A DNA stretch of 64,000 nucleotides from Anaerolineae bacterium (GCA_019637555.1 JAHBVK010000005.1:62001-126000); one strand, 5' to 3'. Numbered from the stretch's first letter, positions 17,891 through 28,003 are shown. The notes: generated from the sequence alone by a model not told the origin. Numbers and translations are program-made.

Positions 17891-20002
17891 ATGCCCCACG
17901 AAAACGACAGCACTATTAACGAACTTATCTCCCAAATGACGCCGGAAGAAAAGATCGGGCAGCTAAATCAGTTCTCTGCTAGCCCCGATCTGCACCCTGA
18001 TCTGCTGCGACAGGGTGGCTTGGGATCGCTGCTGAATGCTTCCGGTGCATTAACCGGACAGGGCTTCTCCGATTCCGGTAATGCGGAAATCAGCAACCAC
18101 TTTCAAAAATTGGCTCTCGAATCACGACTAAAAATTCCTCTGATTTTCGGGCGTGATGTGATTCACGGCTTCCGCACCGTATTTCCGATTCCCTTGGCGC
18201 AAGCCGCCTCCTTCAACCCTGAGTTGGCGGGCGAGGCTGCCTCTGTTGCAGCGCGAGAAGCTTCTGCCTGCGGCATCAAGTGGACTTTCGCACCGATGCT
18301 CGACATCGCCCGCGATCCGCGTTGGGGACGAGTAGCCGAAGGTAATGGCGAAGACCCGTATCTCGGTTCTCAGATCGCTGTCGCAACAGTCAAAGGTTTT
18401 CAGGGCGATGACTACGCTGCGCCGGATAAGATCATTGCCTGTGCCAAGCACTACGTCGGTTACGGTGCCTCAGAAGGCGGGCGGGATTACGAGAACGGCG
18501 AAATCTCCGAGCCGACGCTACGCGATGTCTATCTACCGCCGTTCTTTGCTGCTGTGAAGGCGGGCGTCGGCACGATTATGTCCGCCTTCATCGACCTCAA
18601 CGGAATGCCCGCTACCGCTGATCGACGCTTACTGACGGATGTGCTGCGCGGCGAGTGGGGTTTTGATGGCTTCGTGGTCTCCGATTGGGAGTCGGTTAGA
18701 GAACTGACCTATCACGGCATCGCAGAAGATGACGCTCACGCAGCACGCCTAGCCCTACACGCGGGCTTGGATATGGATATGGTCAGCGGTGTGTATTTGA
18801 ATACACTAGGTGAGAGCTTACAACAGGGCAAACTCTCCGCTGTTGAACTCGATGAGGCGGTATGCCGCATTCTGCGGATCAAACAGCGGGCAGGTTTGTT
18901 CGAGCAACCATTCACCGATCCGGCACGTGAGGCGCGCGATACGCTAAGACCGGAAGATCGGGAGTTGGCGCGGCAATTTGCCCGTGAGAGCATGGTGCTG
19001 CTCAAGAATGAGGGATCGCTGCTGCCACTGCAAGGATTCCAGCGGATTTTGGTGGCGGGCAACTTCATCCATGCGCGTTCTGAACTGTTTGGCGCGTGGA
19101 CGCCGGATGGTCGCGCGGAGGATGTGACGCCGTTCGATGAGGCGCTGCGGCAGCTTGCTCCCAAAGGTACAGAATTATGGTTCACCGAGGCACCGGATAT
19201 GGCGCTGCATATGGCGCATCAGGTGGATGCGGTGGTGCTGGTAGTCGGTGAGCATCCGATCCGTTCCGGTGAGAACTGCAACGTTAGCGATCTGGGATTG
19301 CCGCCCGGTCAAGCGGAGTTTGTTGAGGCGGTGGTATCGCTCGGTAAGCCCGTCGTGCTGGTAGTGTTCGCGGGGCGTCCACTGGCGATCACCCGCCAAC
19401 TAGCGCAGGCTGACGCGGTGTTGTATGCGTGGCATCCGGGTTCGGAAGGCGCAGCAGCGTTAGGTGAATTGTTGTTCGGGCAAGCATCGCCATCGGGTCG
19501 GCTGCCGATCACGATGCCGCGTGCCACCGGACAGGTGCCGATCTACTACAACAGCAAAAACTCTGGACGCCCGATCAACCGCGATGCCCTGTTCCGCACG
19601 CGCTATCAGGATTTGATTCCCAAGCCACTGCTGCCGTTCGGTTATGGGCTGACCTACACCAATTTTGAGTACGCCAACCTGAAAGTGAGTCAGGAAACGC
19701 TGCGCGGATCGCTGGAAGTCAGCGCGGAGATCAGCAATACCGGATCGCGGGCAGGCGTGGAAGTGGTACAGCTTTACGTGCGCGATCTGGTCGGCTCGCT
19801 AACCCGTCCGATCCGCGAACTGAAGGGCTTCCAGCGCACCGAACTACAATCGGGCGAAACCCGCCGCGTGAGCTTCACACTGCGCGAAGAAGATCTCGCT
19901 TTTACCCGCGCTGATGGTACGTGGGGAGTCGAATCCGGCAAGTTCCATGTATGGATCGCGCAGGATAGTCAGTGTGGCTTGCAAGGAGAGTTCCGGCTGT
20001 AG
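17891..20002 (+). CDS. GH3 beta-glucosidase (BglX-like)
   Basis: A 703-residue protein with the full GH3 layout: an N-terminal barrel (about 1-320) with RDPRWGRVAEGNGEDPYLGS (142-161), AKHYVGYG (185-192) and the nucleophile motif GFVVSDWE (Asp265); an alpha/beta sandwich (about 345-545) with SGENCNVSDLGLP; and a C-terminal fibronectin-like domain (about 600-700). There is no signal peptide, so it should be cytoplasmic. AGGA is 7 nt before the ATG. It is divergent from the SBP operon and shares the operator-bearing region, and probably hydrolyses beta-linked oligosaccharides imported by it. Near the GH144-like genes, a role in cutting sophoro-oligosaccharides (beta-1,2) is attractive but unproven. 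Confidence 0.9.
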   Translation: MPHENDSTINELISQMTPEEKIGQLNQFSASPDLHPDLLRQGGLGSLLNASGALTGQGFSDSGNAEISNHFQKLALESRLKIPLIFGRDVIHGFRTVFPIPLAQAASFNPELAGEAASVAAREASACGIKWTFAPMLDIARDPRWGRVAEGNGEDPYLGSQIAVATVKGFQGDDYAAPDKIIACAKHYVGYGASEGGRDYENGEISEPTLRDVYLPPFFAAVKAGVGTIMSAFIDLNGMPATADRRLLTDVLRGEWGFDGFVVSDWESVRELTYHGIAEDDAHAARLALHAGLDMDMVSGVYLNTLGESLQQGKLSAVELDEAVCRILRIKQRAGLFEQPFTDPAREARDTLRPEDRELARQFARESMVLLKNEGSLLPLQGFQRILVAGNFIHARSELFGAWTPDGRAEDVTPFDEALRQLAPKGTELWFTEAPDMALHMAHQVDAVVLVVGEHPIRSGENCNVSDLGLPPGQAEFVEAVVSLGKPVVLVVFAGRPLAITRQLAQADAVLYAWHPGSEGAAALGELLFGQASPSGRLPITMPRATGQVPIYYNSKNSGRPINRDALFRTRYQDLIPKPLLPFGYGLTYTNFEYANLKVSQETLRGSLEVSAEISNTGSRAGVEVVQLYVRDLVGSLTRPIRELKGFQRTELQSGETRRVSFTLREEDLAFTRADGTWGVESGKFHVWIAQDSQCGLQGEFRL

Positions 20003-20052
20003 CACCTGTTACAATTGTGCTGGTGATTGAAGTTGTAACGGGATGGCAGTCG

Positions 20053-20715
20053 ATGGCGGAAACGGGTAAGCAGGGCAAAACGATCACGGCTCTGGAAGCA
20101 CAGAAGCGCAACAAGGAGCGTGTCAACGTCTATCTGGATGGCGAGTTCGCCTTTGGATTAGGCATGTTGGAAGCGTCGCGGTTACACAAAGGTCAGCAGC
20201 TTACCGAGCGCGAGATCGCCGCGCTGACCACGCAGGACACGGTAGAGCAAGCGTATGATCGGGCGGTGCGTTTTCTGGGAGCGCGTCCCCGCAGCACAGC
20301 AGAAGTGCGTCGCCATCTGACCGAAAAAGAAACCGCGCCTGCCATGATCGAGGATGTGATTGCACGCTTGGAAGCACACAGCTACCTTGATGACACCGCC
20401 TTCGCCCGATTCTGGATCGCCAACCGTCAGGAGTTCCGACCACGCGGCAATCGGGCGCTGCGCTTTGAACTGCGCGAGAAGGGCATCGCCAGCGAGATCA
20501 TTGACGAAGTGCTGGCGCTGGTAGATACGCAAGAGGCGGCTTATCAGGCGGCACGCAGCAAAGCGCGTCAATTGAGCAAACTCGAACCGCGCGAGTTCCG
20601 CGAGAAGTTGGGTGCTTTCCTCGCGCGGCGTGGCTTCGACTACGATGCAGTACGCGAAGTTACGGATCGGCTGCTCAAAGAACAGAAAGAATTGACAGAA
20701 GATTCAGACGATTGA
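20053..20715 (+). CDS. recX: Recombination regulator RecX
   Basis: The frame opens at 19972 inside the GH3 gene, but the RecX homology begins after ATG 20053 (MAETGKQGKTITALEAQ), preceded by a modest GGGA. The 220-residue product has the tandem three-helix repeats of RecX: RFLGARPRSTAEVRRHL (about residues 74-90), VIARLEAHSYLDDTAFARFW (about 101-120) and a C-terminal repeat AFLARRGFDYDAVREV. RecX binds RecA filaments and damps their activity. No recA is adjacent here, unlike in many bacteria. It lies 50 bp downstream of GH3 and may be co-transcribed with it, an unrelated neighbour. Confidence 0.85.
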   Translation: MAETGKQGKTITALEAQKRNKERVNVYLDGEFAFGLGMLEASRLHKGQQLTEREIAALTTQDTVEQAYDRAVRFLGARPRSTAEVRRHLTEKETAPAMIEDVIARLEAHSYLDDTAFARFWIANRQEFRPRGNRALRFELREKGIASEIIDEVLALVDTQEAAYQAARSKARQLSKLEPREFREKLGAFLARRGFDYDAVREVTDRLLKEQKELTEDSDD

Positions 20716-20732
20716 GTCAGCCGATCCAGTGA

Positions 20733-22655
20733 TCAGGATTTGAGCAGCCAGACGCGCATTTCTCCCGCCTGACGATTTGCCCAGAAGCAGTAGGGGATCG
20801 CTTTGAGCGCGACAGGCGTGCGGGCGATCTCGTGCGCTGACTCGGATTGGTAAGGCTGATCCTGCCACTGTGCGGGATCGAGCCGCAGCGCCTCGCCTGT
20901 GATCGTGCCTACGCCGCCAAACAGATGAGCATCAAATTCATAGGTAAGCGGCGATCCGAATGGCAGCGCTAGTGTCGCCAATGCTGCGCCGTTATCAGCT
21001 TCTTCCACACAGTAAACAATTGGTCCACGCTGTAAGGCGATCCGTCCGGCGTCTTGGCGAATCTGCGGATGCGACACCATGCGTTCGATGGGCATCGCCA
21101 GCAACAGCATAACCGTATCGCCCTGCCGCCATTCGCGCTGGATCACGGCGTAACCGCGTTCTGGCGTCAGCGAAACAGCCACGCCGTTGATCTCGATACG
21201 GAATTCCCGACACCAGCGCGGAATCCGCAACGCCAGTTCGAAAGTCGTTAGTTGATCCGGCGTCAGCGTGAGCGTGATCTGCCCGTCCCACGGATAGTCT
21301 GTTCGCTGCTCGATGTGCACATGACTGCCGCCGATCTGCACGTCAGCGCGATTCTGATTGTAAAGCTGCACGTACAGGCGATCCGGCGTCAGTGAGTAGA
21401 AATATGTGCCGACGGATGCCACTAGCCGCGCCAGATTTGAGGGGCAGCAGGCGACATCAAACCACTCGGTACGCTGATAGTAATCACCCGTCATCATGGT
21501 GTTCCACAGTTCATAAGGACTGACCTGCGGATGCGCTTCTAGCGGATTCGCCTGAAAGAACAGCGATCCCTCATGAGAGACGCCACTGAGCAGAGCGTTG
21601 TAGAGCGCCAGCTCTATCGAGTCGATGTAGCGGCTATCAGGTTCGAGGCTGAACAGGCGCTGTGCCCAATAGATCAGGGCAATCGAAGCGCAGGTTTCGC
21701 TGTAGGCGCTCTCGTTGGGCAGGTTGTAGGGGAAGGTGAAGCCCTCGATGGTGTGGATCGAACCAATACCTCCGGTGACGTAGGTATGGCGCTGAGTCAG
21801 CTCGTCCCACAATTTCCGCATAGTCGCCAGCAGTTGGTGATCACCTGACTCTAGCGCGATCTCCGTTGCGGCGGCGTAGAGATAACAGGCACGAACCGAA
21901 TGTCCGATCATGCCCGTGTGCTCACGGATCGGGACGTGCGCTTGAAGATAGGTGTAATCCTTCGCCCAGAAGCGGCGGGGGTCTTCCCCACGATCCCGCG
22001 CTTCCTGATCATAGTAGTGCGGCTGCTGCCCACGCTCGTCAATGAAGTAGCGGGATAGCTGGAAGTAACGCGGTTCGCCCGTCTCTTGAGCCAGCCGCAG
22101 CAGCGCCAGTTCCAGTTCGGGATGACCACAGTAACCGTGCCTTTGCCCTTCAGCCGCCCCGAACGTCCTGCCGATGTGATCAGCGTAACGGCAGGCGATC
22201 TCAAGCAGTTTGCGCTTGTCTGTCGCCTGCGCGTAAGTGACCGCCGCTTCGATCAGATGACCCGCGCAGTACAATTCATGCTGATCGCGCAGATTACGCC
22301 AGCGATTTTGCGGCTCGACAGCGATGAAATGGCTATTGGCGTAGCCATCTTCCATCTGTGCCTGCGCGATCCAATCGATCACCTGATCGATCTGCTGCTC
22401 GAACTCAGGATTCGGGTGTGTGCCTAGACTATACGCCACCGCTTCGATCCATTTGGCGGTGTCGGAATCCCAGAAGATATGCGGTTCGTGGGGCTGCCCG
22501 ATTTTCCATTCCAGCTTCCACGCCTCGAGCCGTCCGGTGATCTTCGACTGGTGATAAATCGCTGGAATCGTCCGATCACGATTGGTGGCTTGGCGTGCGC
22601 CCCAGAAGCCACTATCGATCTGCACATCCCGCCATGAGATGGGACGCGGCCTCAC
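20733..22655 (-). CDS. GH127 beta-L-arabinofuranosidase-like protein (DUF1680)
   Basis: A 640-residue, signal-less protein with the (alpha/alpha)6 barrel of GH127. The zinc and catalytic set of this family is present with about the right spacing: Glu320 and Cys322 in YSETCAS, and Cys403-Cys404 in VACCPSN (compare Glu338, Cys340, Cys417, Cys418 in the Bifidobacterium enzyme HypBA1). These enzymes use a cysteine nucleophile to remove beta-L-arabinofuranose; relatives act on other furanosides or pyranosides, so substrate is uncertain. The ATG overlaps the stop of the GH144-like gene by four bases (22652-22655), so the two form an operon from the promoter at 24592-24619. It converges on recX with 17 bp between. 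Confidence 0.88.
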   Translation of the reverse strand: MRPRPISWRDVQIDSGFWGARQATNRDRTIPAIYHQSKITGRLEAWKLEWKIGQPHEPHIFWDSDTAKWIEAVAYSLGTHPNPEFEQQIDQVIDWIAQAQMEDGYANSHFIAVEPQNRWRNLRDQHELYCAGHLIEAAVTYAQATDKRKLLEIACRYADHIGRTFGAAEGQRHGYCGHPELELALLRLAQETGEPRYFQLSRYFIDERGQQPHYYDQEARDRGEDPRRFWAKDYTYLQAHVPIREHTGMIGHSVRACYLYAAATEIALESGDHQLLATMRKLWDELTQRHTYVTGGIGSIHTIEGFTFPYNLPNESAYSETCASIALIYWAQRLFSLEPDSRYIDSIELALYNALLSGVSHEGSLFFQANPLEAHPQVSPYELWNTMMTGDYYQRTEWFDVACCPSNLARLVASVGTYFYSLTPDRLYVQLYNQNRADVQIGGSHVHIEQRTDYPWDGQITLTLTPDQLTTFELALRIPRWCREFRIEINGVAVSLTPERGYAVIQREWRQGDTVMLLLAMPIERMVSHPQIRQDAGRIALQRGPIVYCVEEADNGAALATLALPFGSPLTYEFDAHLFGGVGTITGEALRLDPAQWQDQPYQSESAHEIARTPVALKAIPYCFWANRQAGEMRVWLLKS

Positions 22656-24514
22656 TTTGATCCTTGCACTTTCTCCAGAAACGCGGGGACAACGGCGTAA
22701 TCGCTCTGCTTAGTGACGAAGCCAGCGGTTTTTAGTGCCTTCTGGATGTGTTCATTTTGCATGAACAGCTTCCACACGAAGCCATCCTGATAGTTGGCGA
22801 TCATCAGCAGAATGTCGCCTTGATCAATGCCGATAAACTCTCTGGAGTACCAATCTTGATCTGCGTTGATGGCGCTGACGAAGCCATATTCGCGCCAGAC
22901 TTTTGATCCGAATCGCTTGAGCATGGCACGCATCGACTCAAGGGCAGCATCGGGCGTGAAGGGCAGGCAGGCGATAGAGGCGTAGGGCGCAATCGTGCCG
23001 TCGTGGTTGTTGGGTGCAGCACCGTAAGCGCGGTAGCCTTGCGGTCCGTCCGAGGCGCTGAGTCCCCACACGCCGTCCTGATAAGTGCTGTACAACTTGG
23101 CGTTCTCGGCGCTGAACTGCTGATTGCGCTGACACGCCAGCTTGGTGTTATTGACGTAGTTGGCGAAGGCATCTTCTTTATCGCGCAAGTCCAGCCACGC
23201 CAGTGGATATTGATAGACGAACAGCGGTTCACCGGGCAGGTAGATATATTTCCCCGGCACGTAGACCGGACGCTTCATCTCCGTCCATGACTCGGCTGGC
23301 AGCGGGTGCGTCGGTGATCCGAGCGCCAGCATGTACATGATCGGGTTCTCGTCGAAGTGATCCCATTCCGCATCGTAGAAACCGACCTCCGGCTTCCAGC
23401 CCATCGAGATAAACTTGCCGTTCGGCGCGAAGGTCGCCCAATCGACCTGTCTGTAGATTTGATCGCTGAGGGCGGCAACTTCCGTATCTTTGAAGTATTC
23501 GCCAGCAGTGATCGCGCCTGCGAGGAACAGCGCGGTATCAATCGAAGAAACTTCGCTGTCCCACATCTGGTCGCCCGTTTGCATGTTGACGAAGTGGAAG
23601 AAGAAGCCGAATTTACCTTTGACGCCCCCTGATGCGAAGGTTTTCAGGGTTATCAGGGTGCGGGCGTAACCCTCCTCGTAGCTGATCCAACCGCGCTCGA
23701 TGGCAATCGGGATGGCGCTGAGTCCGAAGCCAACGGACGCGACGCTAGAGGCGGAGTCAAGCGTGCTGCGATCCTTGATCAAGCCGTTAGCAGGGTTCGA
23801 CTCGTACCAGAAGAAATCAAAGGTTTTGCGGGCGACGGCATCGAGCAGAGCCGCGTCAGCAAGCGTCAGCAGATGTTCTGCCTCCTGCGCGAACTTATCT
23901 TGAGTAGGTGGTGTTGTGGTCAAGGTCATGCTCCCTAGATAGAAAGGTTCAGTCAATACTGTTTTGCCACTCGTACCTTCGTGGAAAAACGATAAGTACA
24001 GGTTGTATTTAGCATCCGGTTTGGTCTTTTTCATCGCCGGATCGAGAGGAAAACTGATGTTATTCCAGCCTGCTTGCAGCGTTGCCATGTCGCTATCGCT
24101 GAACACGCCCGCGATCCACGAAAATGATCCGGTCACGTCTGCCATACCCAAGAAGAAGCGGTTCGGATTCAGTTCGTTCGTTTCAGGCAGATAGACTTGC
24201 AGGTTCAGATGATCGTGCTGAGTCCACTCCGGCAAATCCGCACCGCTGACGGGGAACGCCAATTTGGTTTCGTCGCTGCTGCCGCCGGGTGTGATCTGTA
24301 AGGCATTCTGCCCCTCTGGCGTTTGGACGTCCTCGCTGATAGCAAAGGTCGATCCGCTGTTGTCCCCGTCTAGGCGGTTGATGTCTTTCCGTTCCCAGAC
24401 TTGCCAAGTGATCGGGTTGTCCTGTGCTCGAATAACGGAGTCTGAAGCCAAGGGAATGATGAGAGTGAGGATGATGGCAATTGAACACAAATACAGTACA
24501 GCCCTGTTTCGCAT
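22652..24514 (-). CDS. Secreted glucoamylase-family (GH144-like) protein
   Basis: A 620-residue protein with a Sec signal peptide (1-30, SVIRAQD), a beta-rich domain (about 35-200), and a Glycoamylase-type (alpha/alpha)6 domain (about 220-600). The latter starts ARKTFDFFWYESNPANGLIKD and contains VSSIDTALFLAGAI, GWKPEVGFYDAEWDHFDENP, and GVWGLSASDGPQGYRAYGA. This family includes the endo-beta-1,2-glucanases of GH144, but membership alone does not prove that activity. It should act outside the cell. GGAGAAGG precedes the ATG. It heads a two-gene operon with GH127, under a LacI-type operator shared with the divergent regulator gene. Confidence 0.8.
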   Translation of the reverse strand: MRNRAVLYLCSIAIILTLIIPLASDSVIRAQDNPITWQVWERKDINRLDGDNSGSTFAISEDVQTPEGQNALQITPGGSSDETKLAFPVSGADLPEWTQHDHLNLQVYLPETNELNPNRFFLGMADVTGSFSWIAGVFSDSDMATLQAGWNNISFPLDPAMKKTKPDAKYNLYLSFFHEGTSGKTVLTEPFYLGSMTLTTTPPTQDKFAQEAEHLLTLADAALLDAVARKTFDFFWYESNPANGLIKDRSTLDSASSVASVGFGLSAIPIAIERGWISYEEGYARTLITLKTFASGGVKGKFGFFFHFVNMQTGDQMWDSEVSSIDTALFLAGAITAGEYFKDTEVAALSDQIYRQVDWATFAPNGKFISMGWKPEVGFYDAEWDHFDENPIMYMLALGSPTHPLPAESWTEMKRPVYVPGKYIYLPGEPLFVYQYPLAWLDLRDKEDAFANYVNNTKLACQRNQQFSAENAKLYSTYQDGVWGLSASDGPQGYRAYGAAPNNHDGTIAPYASIACLPFTPDAALESMRAMLKRFGSKVWREYGFVSAINADQDWYSREFIGIDQGDILLMIANYQDGFVWKLFMQNEHIQKALKTAGFVTKQSDYAVVPAFLEKVQGSK

Positions 24515-24591
24515 AATATTCTTGCCTTCTCCAACGCACTAACTGATACAAGATTTAAGATTGACCATCGGTTAAGAGGTCACCAAGAGTC

Positions 24592-24619
24592 AGTATAGCA
24601 GTGCCGTGATGTTTGTCAA
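24592..24619 (-). promoter_or_regulatory. Promoter of the GH144-GH127 operon
   Basis: On the - strand a perfect TTGACA (24619-24614) and TATACT (24597-24592, 5/6) are 16 bp apart, about 80 bp upstream of the ATG at 24514. This is among the best sigma-70 matches in the window. The -35 box lies inside a LacI-type operator. Confidence 0.75.
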
Positions 24620-24631
24620 AACGCTTTTACA
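24614..24631. promoter_or_regulatory. LacI-type operator over the GH144 -35 box
   Basis: TGTCAAAACGCTTTTACA is an imperfect palindrome around a central CG (7 of 9 pairs), the classic LacI/CcpA-type operator shape. It covers the -35 hexamer of the - strand promoter. The LacI gene starting at 24734 is the probable regulator. Confidence 0.65.
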
Positions 24632-24653
24632 ATAAGCCTGAAACGAGAATGAT

Positions 24654-24697
24654 TTGCCCACAATTTATTAGCTGGCTAGACTGTAAGCGTTTTTACA
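24654..24697 (+). promoter_or_regulatory. Promoter and operator of the divergent lacI gene
   Basis: TTGCCC (24654-24659), a 17-bp spacer and TAGACT (24677-24682, 4/6) form a plausible promoter. Immediately after the -10, at 24682-24697, lies TGTAAGCGTTTTTACA, with TGTAA/TTACA arms similar to the operator at 24614-24631. This suggests autoregulation by the LacI protein encoded at 24734. Confidence 0.5.
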
Positions 24698-24733
24698 TCA
24701 CGACAAATCTCAAGGTTTACTGCCTGAAGCACG

Positions 24734-25750
24734 ATGAGCGCAACGATATTTGATGTAGCAAAACGTGCGGGCGTTTCAATCGGCACGGTTTCCCGCGTAG
24801 TGAACAATCGGGATCGTGTGCACCCTGAAACGCGCGAACGGGTGCTGAAAGCGATCCGCGACTTGAACTTTCAGGCGAATGCCTTCGCTCGCGGATTAGC
24901 GAGTCAGCGCACTAATATGCTCGGCTTGGTGATCCCGCAAGTGAACGACTCGTTCTTCTTCCAGATATTTCGGGGCGTCAACGATGAAGCCGCTGCTATT
25001 GGCTACACGTTGGTGATCGTCAGCCAGCCGAGACAGGGTAGTGAACGACGCTATCTTGATTTATTCCGGCGTGGGCATGTTGATGCCATGATCCTCGTCG
25101 CTATTGATGCCCGCCGTGCAGACATTAAGCAGATACAGGAAACTGGCGTGCCTGTGGTGTTGATTCAACAGGATGGCGGCAGTCAGATTCCGATGTTCGT
25201 GGTGGATAACTACGGCGGCGGACGCCAGATCGCGGAGCATTTAGTAGGGCACGGTTATCAGCGCTTCGCCTACATCACAGGCTCGGATTTCACACCAGAC
25301 AGTGGTGAGCGTTTGCGCGGATTGCGTGATGTGCTGCAGGAACACGGCTTGTCGATTGACGATAATGACATTGTACGCGGCGATTTCCTTGAAGGCAGTG
25401 GTTACCGCGCCGCACTGGAACTGCTACAACGTCCGCAAATGCCCCGCGCTATTTTCGCCGCCAACGATCAGATGGCGGCGGATGCAATTCGGGCAGTGCA
25501 AGATCAGGGTTTGCGCGTGCCAGACGATGTCGCCGTCGTCGGCTTCGATGATGTGCCGTTGGCGAGTTACGTCACGCCACGCCTGACCACCGTGCATCAA
25601 CCAACCTATGAATTAGGTCGCGAGGCAGCACGGATGGTCTTCAGTGTATTACAACGGGAACGCGATCAGAATCTGGCTAGTCGATTTGCGCCACGAGTGC
25701 AGTTGCCAACGACCTTGATCGTCAGGCGATCTTGTGGCTGTGAGGAATAG
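24734..25750 (+). CDS. LacI-family transcriptional repressor
   Basis: A 338-residue regulator: helix-turn-helix IFDVAKRAGVSIGTVSRVVN (residues 5-24), hinge, and a sugar-sensing domain with IFAANDQMAADAIRAV and VVGFDDVPLASYVTPRLTTV, ending in RSCGCEE. It is divergent from the GH144-GH127 operon and co-directional with the second GH144-like gene 60 bp downstream. Two operator-like sites flank the shared promoter region, so it probably controls both directions. No strong ribosome-binding site is visible before the ATG. Confidence 0.9.
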   Translation: MSATIFDVAKRAGVSIGTVSRVVNNRDRVHPETRERVLKAIRDLNFQANAFARGLASQRTNMLGLVIPQVNDSFFFQIFRGVNDEAAAIGYTLVIVSQPRQGSERRYLDLFRRGHVDAMILVAIDARRADIKQIQETGVPVVLIQQDGGSQIPMFVVDNYGGGRQIAEHLVGHGYQRFAYITGSDFTPDSGERLRGLRDVLQEHGLSIDDNDIVRGDFLEGSGYRAALELLQRPQMPRAIFAANDQMAADAIRAVQDQGLRVPDDVAVVGFDDVPLASYVTPRLTTVHQPTYELGREAARMVFSVLQRERDQNLASRFAPRVQLPTTLIVRRSCGCEE

Positions 25751-25810
25751 CCTCAAAACTTGTGCTCAAGTTGTTTAACCACCCGTTTTTTTATGGAGAC
25801 AGCCTAGATA

Positions 25811-27928
25811 ATGCCAGCACCGTATTATCGTCATTTGATCTTCGATAACAGCCTGACCAAAGACAGTTATTTTCATAGTCGTGTAAACGCCATCGCGCCG
25901 AGCATGGTGAATGCCATCGATGGCAAACTCCCGATTACGTCGCAACATTTCATCAGCCCTCCGAACGCGTTGGAACTGACGTGGAATTCGCAATCGGGTG
26001 GTGATTGGTTCGCGGAAATCCACGTACATTACTGGCGCGGGCGAGATGAGGACGGCGAACAGTTGGTGGGTGATACGCTGCGCTTGTGGTGCTATGCCGA
26101 AACTGCGATTGATTCCGAGGCGCTGCCGATCATGTTTCTGGAGATGACAGGTGGCAAGGGAACAGGAGCGCTGCGGTTGGGGGAGATCGTGGCTGGTATC
26201 CCCGCCGCGAAGTGGACACAGGTGAGCATTCCGCTGGCGGCGTTTGGCGTGCAGTCCGGCGATCATCCTCAGTTGCATAAAATCTTCTTTACGCAGCATA
26301 CCGATGATGGCGAGTCGCATACGCTGTTCATTGATGAGATCAGGGTAGTGTCCTCGACTGCTGAAATGAGCGCGGCAAGCCCTGTGCCAACTGGATTGCA
26401 GGTACGCGCGTATAGCCGCCACGTCGATTTGTGGTGGGATAAGCGCGACGATCCGACAGTTCTGTACTACGTAATTCAGCGATCAACGGATGGGCAACCG
26501 TTTGCACCTATCGGGATTCAGACGCCAGCCTTCAATCGTTACACGGATTATGTCGGTAATAATCCAGCTACTTACCACTACCGCCTAGTCGCTGTTAATC
26601 AGAGCTATGCGGAATCCGCTGCTTCCGCGACAGCTACAGCGACAGTCAGCGCTGCCGAGCCAACAGATGAAGAACTGCTGACCATGGTGCAGGAAGCGCA
26701 TTTCCGTTATTACTGGGATCACGCGCATCCTGACGCGGGCTTGGCGCTGGAATGTGTGCCGGGTTATGAACATACCGTCGCGCTTGGCGCATCGGGATTC
26801 GGGATCATGGCGCTGATCGTAGCGGTTGCACGCGGGTTCGTCAGTCGAGAGGCAGCAGCCGAGCGATTACTCAAAGCTGTGAATTTCCTTGCCAAAGCTG
26901 AACGCTATCACGGTGTGTGGGCGCACTTCCTTGATGGACGCACAGGCAAAACGATCCCGCTGTTCGGCAAGTACGACAACGGTGGCGATCTGGTAGAAAC
27001 GGCGTTCATGGCGCAAGGATTATTAGCAGCGCGGCAGTATTTCGATCAGGACAACTTCACCGAAACTGCGATCCGCAGCACGATCACGCGGTTGTGGGAG
27101 GAAATCGAGTGGGATTGGTATCGCCCGCCGCACGATCCTGATGTGCTGTACTGGCATTGGTCGGCGGATTACGAGTGGCACATTGGGCATCCACTGATCG
27201 GCTGGAACGAGACGATGATTGTCTATCTGTTAGGCATTGCCTCACCCACACACGCGATTCCAGCGTCGTTGTATTACAGCGGTTGGGCGGGTCAGTCGGA
27301 ACGTGCGATTCGCTACCGCGAGGGCTGGAGCAAGTCGGCACGCGGCAGTCACTACCGCAATGGCACACGCTACTACGACATCGAACTGCCTGTTGGTGTG
27401 GGAGTCGGCGGTCCGTTGTTCTTCACGCACTACTCTTTTATGGCGTGGGATCCGCACCAGATCAGGGATCGCTTTACGGGTGAGTTGGACTATTTCGAGA
27501 ATAACCGCCGCATCGTGCAGATCAACCACCGTTACTGCGTGGAGAATCCACGTGGCTACAAGGGATACAGTGCGAGTTGTTGGGGATTGACTGCTAGCGA
27601 TGGGACGGGTGGTTATATGGCGCATGAAGCCACACCGCGCAACGACAGTGGTACCATGACGCCGACGGGTGCACTGGCATCGTTCCCGTACACGCCACAG
27701 GAATCCATGCAGGCGCTGAGGCACTTCTACTTCGAGCGCGGTGCTGAACTATGGGATATTTACGGGTTCCGCGACGCCTTTAATCCCACACAGAACTTTG
27801 TGTCACCAATTTTTATGGGCTTGAACCAAGCTCCCATCGTAGTGATGATCGAAAATTATCGCAGTGGGTTGATCTGGAAGATGTTCATGTCCAATAAGGA
27901 AATCCCCGACGCACTTTCGCAACTGTAA
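25811..27928 (+). CDS. GH144-like (glucoamylase-family) enzyme with N-terminal CBM-like and Fn3 domains
   Basis: A 705-residue protein with three parts: a jelly-roll carbohydrate-binding-like domain (about 10-180), a fibronectin type III domain (about 190-282) and a Glycoamylase/GH144-type domain (285-705). Signatures of the last are [53 protein letters not shown] and [21 protein letters not shown]. It resembles the protein at 22652 in its C-terminal half but has different N-terminal domains and no signal peptide. So it is either intracellular or exported by a non-Sec route. It is 60 bp downstream of the LacI gene and ends at a strong terminator. An endo-beta-1,2-glucanase role is possible; activity is not provable here. 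Confidence 0.8.
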   Translation: MPAPYYRHLIFDNSLTKDSYFHSRVNAIAPSMVNAIDGKLPITSQHFISPPNALELTWNSQSGGDWFAEIHVHYWRGRDEDGEQLVGDTLRLWCYAETAIDSEALPIMFLEMTGGKGTGALRLGEIVAGIPAAKWTQVSIPLAAFGVQSGDHPQLHKIFFTQHTDDGESHTLFIDEIRVVSSTAEMSAASPVPTGLQVRAYSRHVDLWWDKRDDPTVLYYVIQRSTDGQPFAPIGIQTPAFNRYTDYVGNNPATYHYRLVAVNQSYAESAASATATATVSAAEPTDEELLTMVQEAHFRYYWDHAHPDAGLALECVPGYEHTVALGASGFGIMALIVAVARGFVSREAAAERLLKAVNFLAKAERYHGVWAHFLDGRTGKTIPLFGKYDNGGDLVETAFMAQGLLAARQYFDQDNFTETAIRSTITRLWEEIEWDWYRPPHDPDVLYWHWSADYEWHIGHPLIGWNETMIVYLLGIASPTHAIPASLYYSGWAGQSERAIRYREGWSKSARGSHYRNGTRYYDIELPVGVGVGGPLFFTHYSFMAWDPHQIRDRFTGELDYFENNRRIVQINHRYCVENPRGYKGYSASCWGLTASDGTGGYMAHEATPRNDSGTMTPTGALASFPYTPQESMQALRHFYFERGAELWDIYGFRDAFNPTQNFVSPIFMGLNQAPIVVMIENYRSGLIWKMFMSNKEIPDALSQL

Positions 27929-27978
27929 GTTTGATCAGGGATGCCCTGATCGGCAGCAGTCTTCGATGACTTATTTTG

Positions 27979-28003
27979 CTCCAGACCTTGCAGGTCTGGA
28001 GCT
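27979..28003 (+). terminator. Intrinsic terminator after the GH144-like gene
   Basis: A perfect 10-bp stem (GCTCCAGACC at 27979-27988 with its complement at 27994-28003), loop TTGCA, followed by the T-rich tract TATTTGTTTT. It lies 50 bp after the stop codon. Confidence 0.75.

Noticed and set aside
25775-26422. 215-codon - frame opposite the GH144-like gene
   Set aside because: No ribosome-binding site or recognisable family; it is antisense to the CBM-like domain.
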